From Triticum aestivum (taxonomy: Eukaryota; Streptophyta; Magnoliopsida; Poales; Poaceae), in assembly GCF_018294505.1 (NCBI RefSeq), contig NC_057813.1, positions 313,486,900-313,550,899 on the forward strand: a stretch of 64,000 nt of DNA, given 5' to 3'. Numbering within the stretch: the stretch's first letter is position 1; each line of letters begins with the position of its first letter. Positions 36,627 to 48,400 of this stretch are shown one piece after another. Made by a program: the position numbers and the translations under genes. The notes below the pieces were generated by a model. That model had not been told where the DNA came from. It saw nothing but the letters and a program-made list of their open reading frames with translations, and ran no database searches.

Positions 36627-37040
36627 TCACACATGTATACATGAGTAACTTTCATAGATCATAAAATATAAAGCCAAAATATTATCATAAGTAGAAGGCA
36701 TGAAAATATTGCAACTCAGTTTGCACATATAAGTGAAGCTCTTATTCCTATCAAAAGATTGACAATATTCATCATTAAACCATCCCAACATTGATGAATA
36801 AACCTTACTTGCACCAAATTTACATGCTACAACATGCTTAAATAAGCAAACATGCAGTAAGTCATTGGACACAGAATCATCACCAAGATTAGAGGTCATA
36901 TCAAAATGATTAAACATTGGTTCTTTTGCATCAATAGTTAATTCAATGGGTGCACTCAAAATTGTTGGTATTTCAGTTGTTTGATCACATGATGCATTCA
37001 TGATTGTAACATGATTCTCTAAAATAGGTGGCGTGCTCAA
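36627..37040 (-). CDS. G1 second open frame (137 codons), unknown product
   Basis: It lies downstream of gag and starts MSTPPILENHVTIMNASC. The C-terminal half contains HVVACKFGASKVYSSMLGWF and FTYMCKLSCNIFMPS, rich in Cys and aromatic residues. I recognise no domain; similar frames recur in Triticeae gag-only elements in my memory. It may be a C-terminal extension of gag separated by stop codons, or noncoding conserved RNA. Confidence 0.35.
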   Translation of the reverse strand: MSTPPILENHVTIMNASCDQTTEIPTILSAPIELTIDAKEPMFNHFDMTSNLGDDSVSNDLLHVCLFKHVVACKFGASKVYSSMLGWFNDEYCQSFDRNKSFTYMCKLSCNIFMPSTYDNILALYFMIYESYSCIHV

Positions 37041-37099
37041 ATCAATAGGTAACTCAACACATGATGTATTTAAGTTAATTAGGGATGCATCATTCTCAT

Positions 37100-37902
37100 G
37101 TGAAGTTATATCATCAATACCTTTACTGTTACCTTGTCACAAAGACGTAGTTGATGTCGGTATGGACAATGACAATGTACCATACACTTGAGATGATGTG
37201 GCACTCACAATCTGAGGTGTGGCTGATCTAGTAGGTGCAACGGTGGAGGAATCAACCGATGGTAGTGAGCATGAATTAGAATAGTAGTTGTTGTAGTCAC
37301 CCAATGCATCCTCCTGTAACTGTCTCTCAAAGGTACAACCACGAACATACATACCAGTAATGCAACAAGGAATATACCTAATTCTTGCCTGAATATCATG
37401 GTTCAAACCACCAAAAAATCTATTCATTGTATCATCCTCAGATTCTTCTATGTCACAATGATGCATATAAGATTTGAACTCTTGATAGTAAGCATGAACA
37501 GTGTTATTGCCTTGTTTAAATTGTTCAAATTTGCGAAGCAATTCACAACGATAGTAAGGAGGGGAAAATTGTTGTCTCATGTTTCAAATCTTTCCAAGTT
37601 GTGGGTTGGTTATCAATGTTTTTCTTACAATGCACACTCCACCAAACAGAAGCAAAACCAGTAAATGCTCTAGTGGCAGCTCGTACTCGCTCAAGTTCAG
37701 AAAAGTCATGGTAACTAAAAACTTGTTCTACTTCAAGCTCCCAAGCTAGATAAATAGCAGGATTAAATCTACCCTCAAATGATGGTAAAGAGATAACCTG
37801 ACCATGTGCTTGTGTGTGTTGTCCCAACTCTCGTGATGGTGAAGATGTGTTCGTCGTCCAAGAACTTCTTTCTCCGGAACCTGTCATGATTAGTAGAAAC
37901 AA
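37100..37902 (-). pseudogene. G1 gag (Retrotrans_gag-like), one frameshift
   Basis: It starts MFLLIMTGSGERSS at 37902. The capsid-type region begins ISLPSFEGRFNPAIYLAWEL and continues FSELERVRAATRAFTGFA and VWWSVHCKK. A frameshift near 37560-37580 moves into the frame with FKQGNNTVHAYYQEFKSYMH and DDTMNRFFGGLNHDIQARI, typical of the Retrotrans_gag domain. A Ser/Thr-rich tail follows to ~37137. No CCHC knuckle is visible. Gag would form the particle that packages the element RNA. The single shift may be a mutation. Confidence 0.75.
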
Positions 37903-39254
37903 GAAACAAAATTCGAGAATAATGTTCCTATGAACTACTAGGATGTGGTTGTAACATGCTCACAGTAAAGCAAATATCAATATCTTACAAGTTCTTACCA
38001 GGCGACAGGTGGTGACAGGCAACCAGCGGTGTCAAATAACTCCGAAGATTGTGTAAAGCGATTGCCAGGGGAACGTACATATACACAGTGTAGAAATATG
38101 TGGAGCTGGGTTGGCTATATATGATAGCAAAAATTTAGCAATAATCAATTCAAAGATGCAATGTTGAATAAACGCTCAACGACGATACTGTGCTGGTCCT
38201 AGGCTAGACCGGACTAGAGACGCGAGCCTAGAACACTAATGAGGTCATGGCATAGCATAACTAGCATCAATGAAGGATAAGTAGCTCTGGACAGCAAGAT
38301 ATAAGTGAAAATCACAACGACAATAAAGATAATGATGAATAACAACTGCCAAGCAGGATATATAACAACTCTCTCTCCAACTTTCCTCTTGAAAAGTTTG
38401 CTACTAACTCAAGCTTTCCAATGCAAAAAGAATCACTCAATTCCGAATTGATATGAGGAGTCAAAGAATTCTAAAACTGGCCTGAAAAACTGGAACAAAC
38501 TGTATGCGTGGACCTCGGAGGGCAAAAAGACCTATTTAGAAGATGATTTTGAGATGCCAAATATTGAAATTGCTTTTGGAACTATTCAGATGCATATAGT
38601 CGCTAGCTTTAATTTGAGTACTTGTGGAGCCAAAACGGAGTTCGTATGAGGAAGTTATGCCTTTTTTACTCAACAGTGCACAAAACAGACTCCAGTCCGA
38701 ATTCAACTAACGAGATTTAGTCTAGATAGATCCGAATTTTGTTTTTTTTTCTCTTCTCTTTTTTTCTCACACTTTTTTCTTTTTCTTTCTCTTTTTTTCT
38801 GACTTTTTTTTTACTTTTTTCTCTCTCTTTTTTTTCCATCTTTTTTTGTCTCTCTCTCTCTTTCCAAAACAAACTAGATAAGATGCAGATTGGATCAAGC
38901 GAAGATGTGAACGATCTCAACTATGATTATGACAATGAATGGTGGGTAGCACATGGTGGAATTTGATGGATGGGTGGTGGACAGTGGAAGGGATAACGAT
39001 GCAGCGGCGGCATGACTAATGTGAACAGAACTCGAAACTCTAAACAAACTAGACACTAAGACCAGCAACTCGACATGTCGATGCAACCGATAATTCAATA
39101 ACGCAAACAATGAAAAGAAAATTGCATAGGCTCGGACTGGCTTGGACAAAGGATGAATAGATCTAACTTTTTTTGTGGTTTTTTCTTGGACAATAGGTAA
39201 GAAAATAAATCTAATCTAGGGAAAACTGGAAATTCTCATCGAGCAACCTAAAAA
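37903..39254 (-). other. G1 5' leader
   Basis: No gene is seen between PBS and gag. It contains a ~130-nt polypurine tract (minus strand; 38737-38866) and otherwise unremarkable AT-rich sequence, where packaging signals would be expected. Confidence 0.6.
38737..38866. repeat. Polypyrimidine/polypurine low-complexity tract in G1
   Basis: The plus strand is almost pure T and C (TTTTC/CTTTT and CT runs) for ~130 bp. Confidence 0.85.
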
Positions 39255-39263
39255 CTGATACCA
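39255..39263 (-). other. Primer-binding site of G1
   Basis: On the minus strand TGGTATCAG, two bases from the LTR edge; a short initiator tRNA-Met complement. Confidence 0.7.
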
Positions 39264-39265
39264 GT

Positions 39266-40255
39266 TGATAGAGGCAAAGGTGTCCTGTCTATCGATGAGA
39301 TGATGGATATCGCTTTGGTGGAAGTCGACTTTGACGATCCGACTACGAACGTGCGAGGACGTCGCGCCTTAGCAATCGCTAAACCAACTCCGAGAGGTTA
39401 TTGACCACGCTGGAGCACGATCAACCTGACCACGAGGGTCTGTTTACTGCGAGCAAATGAAGAACAAGCAAGAAACTGAGATTGCAATCTGAATATTGCG
39501 AATATAAGATGAAAGCTTTATTGATCAAGGTGTGGTTCTGTGACGCCTTTGTCTGGTCGTTGAACACAAACGAAGTACGTGAAGTTGCAGCTATGGCGAA
39601 CTTTTAATCTAAACAAAACCCAAGGAGAAAGCTACTAGATGGATCTACTTATATAGGAGGAAGGGGTGTCGGCCAAAGAGGTGGGAGAACGTCCCAAGGC
39701 ATCCTAAAACCAACCCTAGGTCGTACAAGGCTCATGGGCCCAAGTGGAGGTGATGCAACACCTTTGGACTTGTTGTTTGACTCGAATTCTGCTGCAGCGT
39801 CTGATTGTTTCGTCGATATCTCAACGCTCCGGACGAATTTGAAGGTGAATCCAATTGTGCTGGAAAGAGCACAAAATATAGATTCCAACAAAATAAGGAT
39901 CATCCAATTCGGAGTCCGTATGAAAAAGTTGTTGGCGTTTTGAGTGAGGTATGTCTGTGCAGTCCAAATCTGAATCCATAACGTGAGAGACTTGGACTCT
40001 ATCTTCTCTTTGCCCAAAAGTGACGTGAGAGAACTTTTTGAACAGCACTTAAACATCTCTTTCTCCCTTATCTTCATATGTGAATTATACAAATATCCCA
40101 TACACCTGCAATTAGACAAAACACAAAAGTGTGTGAAGTGTTTTTGTTCTGGATAACATAAATAGATTATTGAATTGTTTGCACTAGAAATCACCTGACA
40201 AATATGCATGTATGCAATAATTTTGGTCGTATCCAAGGTAGTCATGTCCTCATCA
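39266..40255 (-). repeat. G1 5' LTR (990 bp)
   Basis: Near-identical to 35507-36495. The TATATAAG promoter on the minus strand is at 39648-39655. Confidence 0.92.
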
Positions 40256-40822
40256 CGGAGTCCCGACGAATCAACCAAAGGTTTCCATTCTGGTGCAACA
40301 CGACCAAGACCGCCAGGACGGCAGGACGGAGGTCATCGCCGAGCCCACCGCCGCGTCACGACCAGAGGCTTTTCGCAGGCGAAGACAACTTTTGTCAGGA
40401 TAGACTGTACTACTTGTCCCCTTTCAAATCCCGCCGTTGTGGAATCCCTTCCCACTACTATTTGGGAAGAGGACCAAGGACACTATATATAGGACGTAGC
40501 CACCACCAAAGGAGAGGAGAACACACTTTCCACCCCGAGCACCACACCAGCTCAAGAACACCTCACCTCCTGAAGCTTGTTTATCCTTTTAACTAGTTCA
40601 TCCATAGCCCCTCGAGGCAATCCAAAACACCACACTGGATTAGGGTATTACACCACAACGGTGGCCCGAACCAGTATAAATCTCTGTGTCTTTGTGCATT
40701 TGTGAGCTCTACACGCTAGGTTTGGGAGGACCGCAAGTAGGCAGACTGGACAGGTTGAGATCTCCACACGCACGCCAGAGTTCGAACCTCTCAAGGGTTG
40801 TCGGATCCCAAAATCCGACATT

Positions 40823-40836
40823 TGGCGTGCCAGGCA
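40823..40836 (+). other. Primer-binding site of T3
   Basis: TGGCGTGCCAGGCA begins two bases after the LTR end and differs from the T2 and T4 sites at two positions. Confidence 0.7.
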
Positions 40837-41920
40837 GGGGTGCGTTGGATCTCCTCTTCCGTTGACCAGTCCTCCTCCGCTCCACGGACACCCCGAGAGC
40901 CCATGTCGAGCATTGGGTCGTCCAGACCTCCTCGACAACACCCATCGGCAAAGAAGACCTCCACTCTGCCCTGCTCACGGCCCGCGTTCCGTCGGGGGTG
41001 ACCGGTTGCGGGGAGCACGCGGCGCAGCCTTCTCCTCTGGCACCGCGCCGCAGCCGCGTGATCTGTGAACTACGCTGGAGCAACTGCTCCGCACTCGCGC
41101 AAGGAACAAGTGAACATGCGGCCGTTGAGCTGCTGGATGCGGCTTGTAGGGGGGTGGCGCCATTCTGCACCCTCCCCACGTTGCTGGTGATGGTGGGGGC
41201 GCACGCTCATCCCTGACACAACTGCGCGCCCTCTCCCAGGGGCCACGGAGAGCCTCTCAACGCCGACCGGCATCGTGAAGCAGCCCGCGCCGCACCAAAC
41301 ATGCCCCCATGGCGCGGCGTTGCTTCGGACGACACCACCAGGGGCCGCACTTGAATGCCGCCCCCCGGCCAATAGGACGAAAGGATGGCAGAAGGGAGCT
41401 GGGGCGTTAGGCGGCCGGGCGGCGCCCCTGGTGCAAACAGCCCGGAAGCCTATGTTCCCGTCGCGATGGACCCAAGGCACGCGCTAGGAGAGGCCCCCAG
41501 CCGATCCCCCACGCCAGGCTGGACACTTGACATACACGAGGCCGAGCTCTCCTTCAAACCACCACCAAGCCCTGCCGACATCCCCAACATCGGCAGCCTC
41601 TGGGTACAGTTAGCACCACAAGGGCACGCTTACACCGACCATGGATCACAGGTAAACCAAGACGCGGCGACCACCAGGACCCTCGGGACGGGGGACCCTC
41701 CCCAGGAGCATGAAGGACGTTGGGAGCAGTGCGGGGGAAGCCCAGCAGCGGGGCCCTCCTCGCGCTGCGCAGAGCAGGATCCAGCCTGGAGGTAGGTTCC
41801 CTGCCAGGGAAGGTGCTGTCGAGCCCTTCCCCTTGGCAGGGGGCCTACGGTCGACGAGGATGCTGCCAGCGTCCCCTTGGCCCCTTGGTCTCGTCCTAGT
41901 TTCTGTTCTCCCCAACAGTG
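40837..41920 (+). pseudogene. T3 gag-region remnant
   Basis: The ATG at 40902 begins MSSIGSSRPPRQHPSAKKTS and stops at ~41000. Further frames at 41275-41487 and 41385-41795 (TLDIHEAELSFKPPPSPADI, then IPNIGSLWVQLAPQG) look like an N-terminal gag leader without the capsid core. Around 41800-41930 the sequence joins material belonging to the end of pol, so most of gag-pol is deleted. The identity rests mainly on position after the PBS. Confidence 0.4.
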
Positions 41921-42765
41921 GTCAGGGGTGGTGCACGACGGGGTCCTCGTCGGGTGACACGAAGCAAGGCTCCAGCCTGTGAAGGTCTCCGCTCGTGACA
42001 CTCTCACGTAATACTGAGTGGGGTTGTACACGCCCCGGAGTCTCCTGAGTGCCACCCTGGGGCCTCATGGGGGCTCCCACCCACGTCCTAGTGGAAGCAC
42101 TTAGCTCTGTGCTGGTGAGAAGACCGGAGACTGAAGACTGAAGACCAGTTAGGCGTCGGACGCGGCCGCCTGCTTTTGGCCTCCCTTTTTGTACTTGCTT
42201 GCTTTATTTTTGAAGCAGTTGGTTTTCTGTGCGCTTATAAAACGGGGGGAGTTTTCTTTTCTCGTTCGTCTCGCTCTCTTGGCTCTAGTTCTTGTGTTCT
42301 TTTCTTGGAGCTCGTGACCGCTACCCTGCCCTCTAGCACCTCGCGAGCGGAGACTGGGTACGGTGTGCGCGCTGGTGCCGATCGCTCCCCTTGGGGGCTC
42401 GAAGGTGTGGCCGCTCCGCGCGCCCACCTTGCCACAATCTGGCAGCTGGCTCCTAACGAGGCGCTCCACGGCAGGCCAGCAGGCCCCTCGAGAGTCACAG
42501 GTCCTCGCGAGCCTGCGGTAGGCTCACCTCAGGAGAAGGGGCCCAGCCGTGGTGCCCGGCCCCATACAAGAGCCAAGAAACCCAAGATAAGTCATAAACA
42601 ACTAACCCGCTCAGCGGCCCGCAGCCCTGCGGGGCCTCGCTTTGGATGTCACTTCAAAAGTGTTTAGTGATCTCACATATCATAAGGGGCACACCCTTCC
42701 AAAATGCTTTCACAGGAATATGTTTGAGTTTTCATTATACAGATTACAACAAAAGAAACACGGGC
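41921..42765 (+). other. T3 post-pol region
   Basis: 41950-42115 is the reverse-complement homologue of 6390-6540 in J, where the integrase C-terminus ends, so this is the pol tail and 3' untranslated region on the plus strand. No complete gene is present. The antisense gene ends at 42766. Confidence 0.5.
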
Positions 42766-44420
42766 CTAACTGGATGCCCCATCTTCATCACCTCCGTCCA
42801 TGCTGCTTGCGTCAAGGCTGCCGTCCTCCTCGTCATCACCATCCCCACCAACTTCTCTGGCCACGATCATGACCGTGTCATCCTCCGGGGCGAATTCAGC
42901 TACCAAGGCATCCACGTGGTCGTCTACCCATCCGGCCAGTTTGTCGTGGACAACCGGGGGCATGGGGACCAATACAACATCGAAGTCAAAGTGGGAATCG
43001 CGGTTGAGGAGGTGGCTGAAGACGCGTGAGAACACATGCCCTAGAAGGCCACGGCTCCTCTCCGCTACAAACTCACGAGACCTTGCAGCCTGAGCCTCCA
43101 GGCGGGTCACGATGTCGGTGAAGAAGTTCAGGTGGCTGGCGTAGTCGTTCTCGTGCGGATGAGGAGTGCTCTCGTCGCAGATGGTAACTAGGGTGGAATT
43201 AGCTTTGAGTCTGAGGCCCTAAAGCATCGAGGCGTGCTCACGCTACAGCGTCTGGCGGCGATTCGCTTTGCCCGCAAACCTCACCGCCAGGGACACGGTG
43301 TCCTTGATCTGCTGCTGAAGAGAAGACAACTCGGCTCGGACGGAGGCCAAGGCAGATTTAGAAGAAAACAGGGCTTCTCGAGCAGCGCTCTCACGCTCCT
43401 CTGCAGACTGCAGCTCAGTCCTCAGGGCGGAGGTCCGGCCCTCAAGCTCAGCCTTGAGCAGCTCCAGGTCCAGGCGGTGCCCCTCAGCCAGCTCAGCACG
43501 TGCCTTCACCACCTTCTCCTCCACCTCCACCTGGGCCTGAGCTTCTCGGGCGGCGATAGCATCCTCAGCCACGGCGGCCTGTCGCTCCCTCACATCCAGC
43601 CTCTCCAGCGCCAGGCTATGTTCCATTGCCTCTAGCGTGAAATCCTGATGGCGCCTCAGGAGCTCCGCCTTGGCAAGGGCCGCCTCACCTGGTGAGGAAG
43701 CCAGCGGGGCGCGACGCCCCTAAATTTCACGCAGCAGCGCAGCATTTGAAGACAGAAGATCTCGCTCCCGCTCCTCAGCCGCCCCGCGACGGCGGTTGGC
43801 TTGCTCGACTTCTTCCATGGCGCGAGTGCAAGCTTCGCAAGAAGCCGCGAGCGAGGCCTCCACGCGGGCTTCGACTTCGTCTCGCTGAAGCTTCCCATGG
43901 TCAATGGCCACCTTCAGTCGTTGCCATTCGCCCTCCAAGCGGCGGTTCTCTGCCTCGAGCCTGGTGTCGACATTGGCGAGCTCCCCGCCAAGATGGACCA
44001 TCGCGTGCATCGCTTCACCAATGAACCCGAGGCGCACCACGCTACTCCTGCGAGCAAACGCGAGCTCATCGCCAAGATCTTCACCAGCTGCGGAAGTCGC
44101 TCGGGAGGCCTGGGCGCTCCGTCGGTCGTCGGCCGGGGGCTTGCTGGCGTAGCCCCGCTGCTTGAAGACGAAGGTTGCCCAAAGGACACCCCCTGCTAGC
44201 AGTGACAAGAGGAAGGATCACCGGCGTACCCTTCGCCTCGCGGGCAGAGTTGCGGGGGGAGAGAGCATGGGGGCTGCCTCAGGGGCACCCTCGTGGCGTC
44301 GTGCTAGATAGAGTTGGACTCACACCATGCGCAGGCTCGCGGCGCTGGGGGCTGCCCACATGCGCCGAGCTGGAGTCCTTGGGGGTGTGCACCTCCCGAG
44401 GTTTCGTCTTCATGGAGATC
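42766..44420 (-). pseudogene. Antisense gene of T3, exon 2 (coiled-coil part)
   Basis: After the intron the minus strand reads ISMKTKPREVHTPKDSSS to a stop near 44279. Further coiled-coil segments are at 43720-44208 in another frame (LANVDTRLEAENRRLEGEW) and 43243-43626 (LELLKAELEGRTSALRTEL; ESAAREALFSSKSALASV). The C-terminal domain is at 42766-43110 (SREFVAERSRGLLGHVFSR, then an acidic tail ending EDGASS). The architecture equals exon 2 of T4, but several frameshifts break it. Antisense to T3. Confidence 0.7.
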
Positions 44421-44483
44421 CTGCAAAAACCCCAGCCACGAGAAGATGCGGTGCGCTTGGGGATCAAGAGCAAGGGTACTTAC
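44421..44483 (-). other. Putative spliceosomal intron in antisense gene of T3
   Basis: On the minus strand, exon end GATGA, then GTAAGTACCC ... TTTTGCAG, then GATCTCC: a 63-nt intron in phase 2 joining SDE to ISMKTK. Donor and acceptor fit the plant consensus. Its position matches T2 and T4. Confidence 0.75.
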
Positions 44484-44813
44484 TCATCAGAGGCCACGTA
44501 TCTTCTCGGCTTCAGCGGCCGACGGGTGCCATCGTTGCGGCATGGCGACCTCTTCCTCTCTATGAGCGACTCGAGGCACAGGCGGTGCCGGCCCGTTCCT
44601 ACCGCGTGATCCTCAGGAGGGGGAGCGCCTAGCATGATATCTGGAGCAGGGATCCCAAGGGCAGGGGCACCCTGCAAGACTTCCTGGCTCACGACTCCGG
44701 GGCCACTGGCGGGCTCCCCATCACCAGCAGCCGCTCTAGAGCCGCCATGCCGGGCGTCAGAGGCCCCTGCCTCTGGTGCCAGGTGTTGCGCAGGCTCTGC
44801 AGCAACCCCTACC
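44484..44813 (-). pseudogene. Antisense gene of T3, end of exon 1
   Basis: This minus-strand frame (APEAGASDARHGGSRAAAG; LGIPAPDIMLGAPPPEDH; RRPLKPRRYVASDE) is the linker before the intron. It is cut at 44813 by T4 and resumes at 59166. Confidence 0.6.
44809..44813. repeat. TSD of T4, left copy (CTACC)
   Basis: CTACC precedes T4 and recurs at 59161-59165 after it. Confidence 0.88.
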
Positions 44814-45493
44814 TGTCGGATTTCGGGTTCGGCAGACCCTCTAGATTCGAACACTGGGGTGCGCGCGGAGGTTACGCCCTCTACCAACCTGCACCTCACC
44901 GCCTCGCTAGGATCTAAGCTATGAAAGGAACAACACAAAAGACATAGGGTTTATACTAGTTCGGGCCACCATTGTGGTGTAATACCCTACTCTAGTTTGT
45001 GGTGTGGTGGATTGCCTCTTGGGCTGATGATGAACAATACAAGGAAGAACAGCCTCGCGAGGGCCTGTTCTTGGCTGGTGCGATGAACTGCTCGGGGGAG
45101 CTCAGTCGCTCTCTCTCTGCTGGTTTCTAGATGATGATCTCTCTCTTCCCATTGATCCGTCTACCTTGTGGGTGGCTAGTCCTATTTATAGGCAAAGGCC
45201 CTGGGCCTCTTCCCAAATATTGAGCGGGAAGGGCGCCAACAATTGGCCATTTTGAAGGGGAACATCTAGTACACTTATCCTGACTAAAGTTGGTCCTCGC
45301 CTGTCAAAGGCTCTGGTGGTGACGCCGACTTGGGCTCCACAATGACTTCCTTCTTACCGTTGCGACGGTCTTGGTCTTGTTGCACCGAAACGGATGCCTT
45401 TGCTTGATGCTCTCGCCTGCGCTTGCTCCCTTTGCACCAAAGAGGAAAGGAGGACACTGCGCGGGCTGGCGCCCGCCTGGCGCCCTTGGTCGT
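44814..45493 (-). repeat. T4 3' LTR, distal segment
   Basis: The plus strand starts TGTCGGATTTCGGGTTCGGC. It matches 58240-58916 and is broken by S3. TATAAATA on the minus strand is at 45183-45190. Confidence 0.88.
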
Positions 45494-48400
45494 TGTCACG
45501 CCCAATATGCGACCCTATCCAAAAGGAACGCGAAGGTCCCACCAAGGATAGACCCGCATATTGAAACGCTTTTGCAAGGTGGATATCATTACATCAACAT
45601 TACATAATAGATGGGGATACACACAAGAGGCATACAATGCCACACGAATACAACATCATCATACATAAGAGAATCATCCAACTACGGATGAAACACAAAC
45701 AGAAACTCAAACGACATCCACCCTGCTAGCCCAAGCTGCCGACCTGGAACCTATCCCCTGATCGAAGAAGAAGCAGAAGAAGAACTCCAAAACAAGTAAC
45801 CATCGCTCTCGCGTCATGATCATTGCATAAACCTGTACCTGCAACTGTTGTTGTAGTAATCTGTGAGCCACGAGGACTCAGCAATCCCATTACCATGGGT
45901 ATCAAGACTAGCAAAGCTTAAAGGGAAAGGAAGGGGTAAAGTGGTGAGGCTGCAGCAACGACTAAGCATATATGGTGGCTAACATACGCAAATAAGAGCG
46001 AGGAGAGAGCAAGCAGAACGGTCGTCAACTAGTAATGATCAAGAAGTGATCCTGAACTCCTACTTACGTCAAACATAACCCAAAACCGTGTTCACTTCCC
46101 GGACTCCGCCGAAAAGAGACCATCACGGCTACACACGCGGTTGATGCGTTTTAATTCAGATCTGGTGTCAAGTTATGTACAACCGGACATTAACAAATTC
46201 CCATCTGCCTATAACCGCAGGCACGGCTTTCGAAAGATTATACCCTGCAGGGGTGTCCCAACTTAGCCCATGATAAGCTCTCGTGATCAATGAAGGATAT
46301 ACCTTCTCCCAGGAAGACCCGATCAGACTCGGAATCCCGGTTTACAAGACATTTCGATAATGGTAAAACAAGACCAGCAAAGCTGCCCGATGCGCCGACA
46401 ATCCTGATAGGAGCTGCACATATCTCGTTCTTAGGGCAACACCGGATGAGTCTAGCTAGGAGTAAAGCCAACCCTCAAGTTGCCCCGAGGTGGCCCCGCA
46501 GGCAGCTCAGTTTGGACCAACACTTAGACAAGCACTGGCCCGGGGGGGGCTAAAAATAAAGATGACCCTTGGGTTGGCCGACCCAAGGGAAAGGTATAGG
46601 TGGTGGTGAGGCAAATGGTAACACCAAGGTTGGGCCTTGCTGGAGGAGTTTTATTCAAAGCGAACTGTCAAGGGGGTCCCATAAATCACCCAACCGCGTA
46701 CGGAACGCAAAATCCGGGAACATAACACCGGTATGACGGAAACTAGGCCGGCAAGAGTGGAACAAAACACCAGGCAAAAGGCCAAGTCTTCCACCCTTTA
46801 CCAAGTATATAGATGCATTAATAATATAAGAGATAATGTGATATCCCAACCAAAATCCTGTCCACCATGGAGCAAACTTCAACTTCACCTGCAACTAGCA
46901 ACGCTATGAGAGGGTCTGAGCAAAAGCGGTAACATAGCCAAGCAATGGTTTGCTAGGAAGAGTGTCAAAGGTTAGAGGTTCATGGCAATTTGGGATGGCT
47001 TGAAGAACAGGTGATAGGTAGAGCAACATAGCGATAGAACGAAACAACTAGCATAGCAATGATAGTAGTGAGATCCAGGGTAGCGGTCATCTTGCCTGAA
47101 ATCCCGCAAGGAAGAAGAACGAGTCCATGAAGAAGATGAAGCCACGAAGACGAACCAAGCGTAGACGAACGAATCCTCACGATCGCAACGAAACAGGAAC
47201 TATCGAGAAGAAGCACACAACATGGTAACCACACCACACATGAACAAGGCATGATGCACAACAAGCATTATGCATGACAAAGGCTACATGAAGCTACTCA
47301 TGGCAAGAGATGATGCAAACAAGAGCAACACATCAAAGCAAGTTTAAATCAGGCCGGAAACAACATATAACAATTCCGGTAAGTCCTCATATGCATATTT
47401 CGAAATTAGTCCAGATCTGAATAAGCCTTATGTTCAAGTTGTTAAACAACAAGTTAAGATGCACAAAGATGATCTACACGAGATTCTAGTCAAGTTACAT
47501 ATAAAGTTCACTTAGTTCGGAGCTACGGCCTAGAAGATATGAGCAACACAAGTTAAACATGGCATTGATGCAAAATGCACCCAAACATCAAGAAAACACA
47601 CCAAAACAAGGATGCAAAATGATAATATGAAGCTACATGCAATTCTAAGCAAGTTTCATATAGAGCACACTCAAAACGGAGCAACGGTTCAACACACACA
47701 CACTATACAAGTTATAGCAACAATTTGTCCAAAATAGCAACTAGGCATATTGCAAGCATCAGAACAATAAGCTACAACATCTCAACATGAAAACAAAAGA
47801 CATGGGCATGATGTACAGGTAAAGCATAACAAAACATGAACACTGAGCTATCTCCGGAAATCACTAGAACATGCTCAAACACACATGGCAAGATTGCAAA
47901 TAATAACAATTCAGACTTTTGCAGAAATAACATCAGGTTGCAATGTTCAGAGCTATCAAACAACATGTTACAGGAACTTCTCATGGCAAACAAAGGCATG
48001 GCATGATACTACTAAATGCATAGAACAAAAGTCCCTTACTGACCATAAGCCAAAAGGGATCAAAAAATATGATGGCACCCATGTAAACATAGCAAGTTAT
48101 ATTACAGATTCAAACATGGCAGGAACAACGATAAGAAGGCATGTTGATGAGCTTGTACCACTCACCACAGAGCAATAAATGACATGGCAAGGCACCCAAC
48201 AGTAATAAGACATGGTTATGAAGCTAAGCATGGCAATAGCAAGTTCATAGGGTGCATGGAACACTAGCAACAATCATGGCAACAACTGAACTTAATGTTA
48301 ACAGGCTAACAGCAACATTATTTAGCAACTTTGGAGCAAGTTTACAACAATCTACAGTAGGCTATAAATGCAACCAGGGGCATGGATGGATAGAGCATAA

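Larger units (their letters stand above)
35507..40255 (-). mobile_element. G1: gag-only non-autonomous LTR retrotransposon
   Basis: LTRs of 989 bp (35507-36495) and 990 bp (39266-40255), TSD CGGAG at 35502-35506 and 40256-40260. PBS and PPT give minus orientation. The internal region (~2.8 kb) has a polypurine-rich leader, a frameshifted gag, a second frame, and no protease, RT or integrase. The LTRs are very similar, so it is relatively young. It must be mobilised in trans. Confidence 0.9.
35213..40820 (+). repeat. Middle T2/T3 LTR, interrupted by G1
   Basis: Segments 35213-35506 and 40261-40820 together match other T LTRs apart from the missing 5' end. It ends AAAATCCGACA at 40820 followed by a PBS. 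TATATATA is at 40490-40497. It is shared by T2 and T3. Confidence 0.85.

Noticed and set aside
38737..38866. Polypyrimidine run as a polypurine tract for priming
   Set aside because: It is far from the LTR; the real PPT of G1 is at 36496-36506. This is a low-complexity leader.
42646..43029. Plus-strand 127-codon frame in T3
   Set aside because: It overlaps the C-terminal end of the antisense gene, which matches its T2 and T4 relatives; the plus frame has no counterpart.
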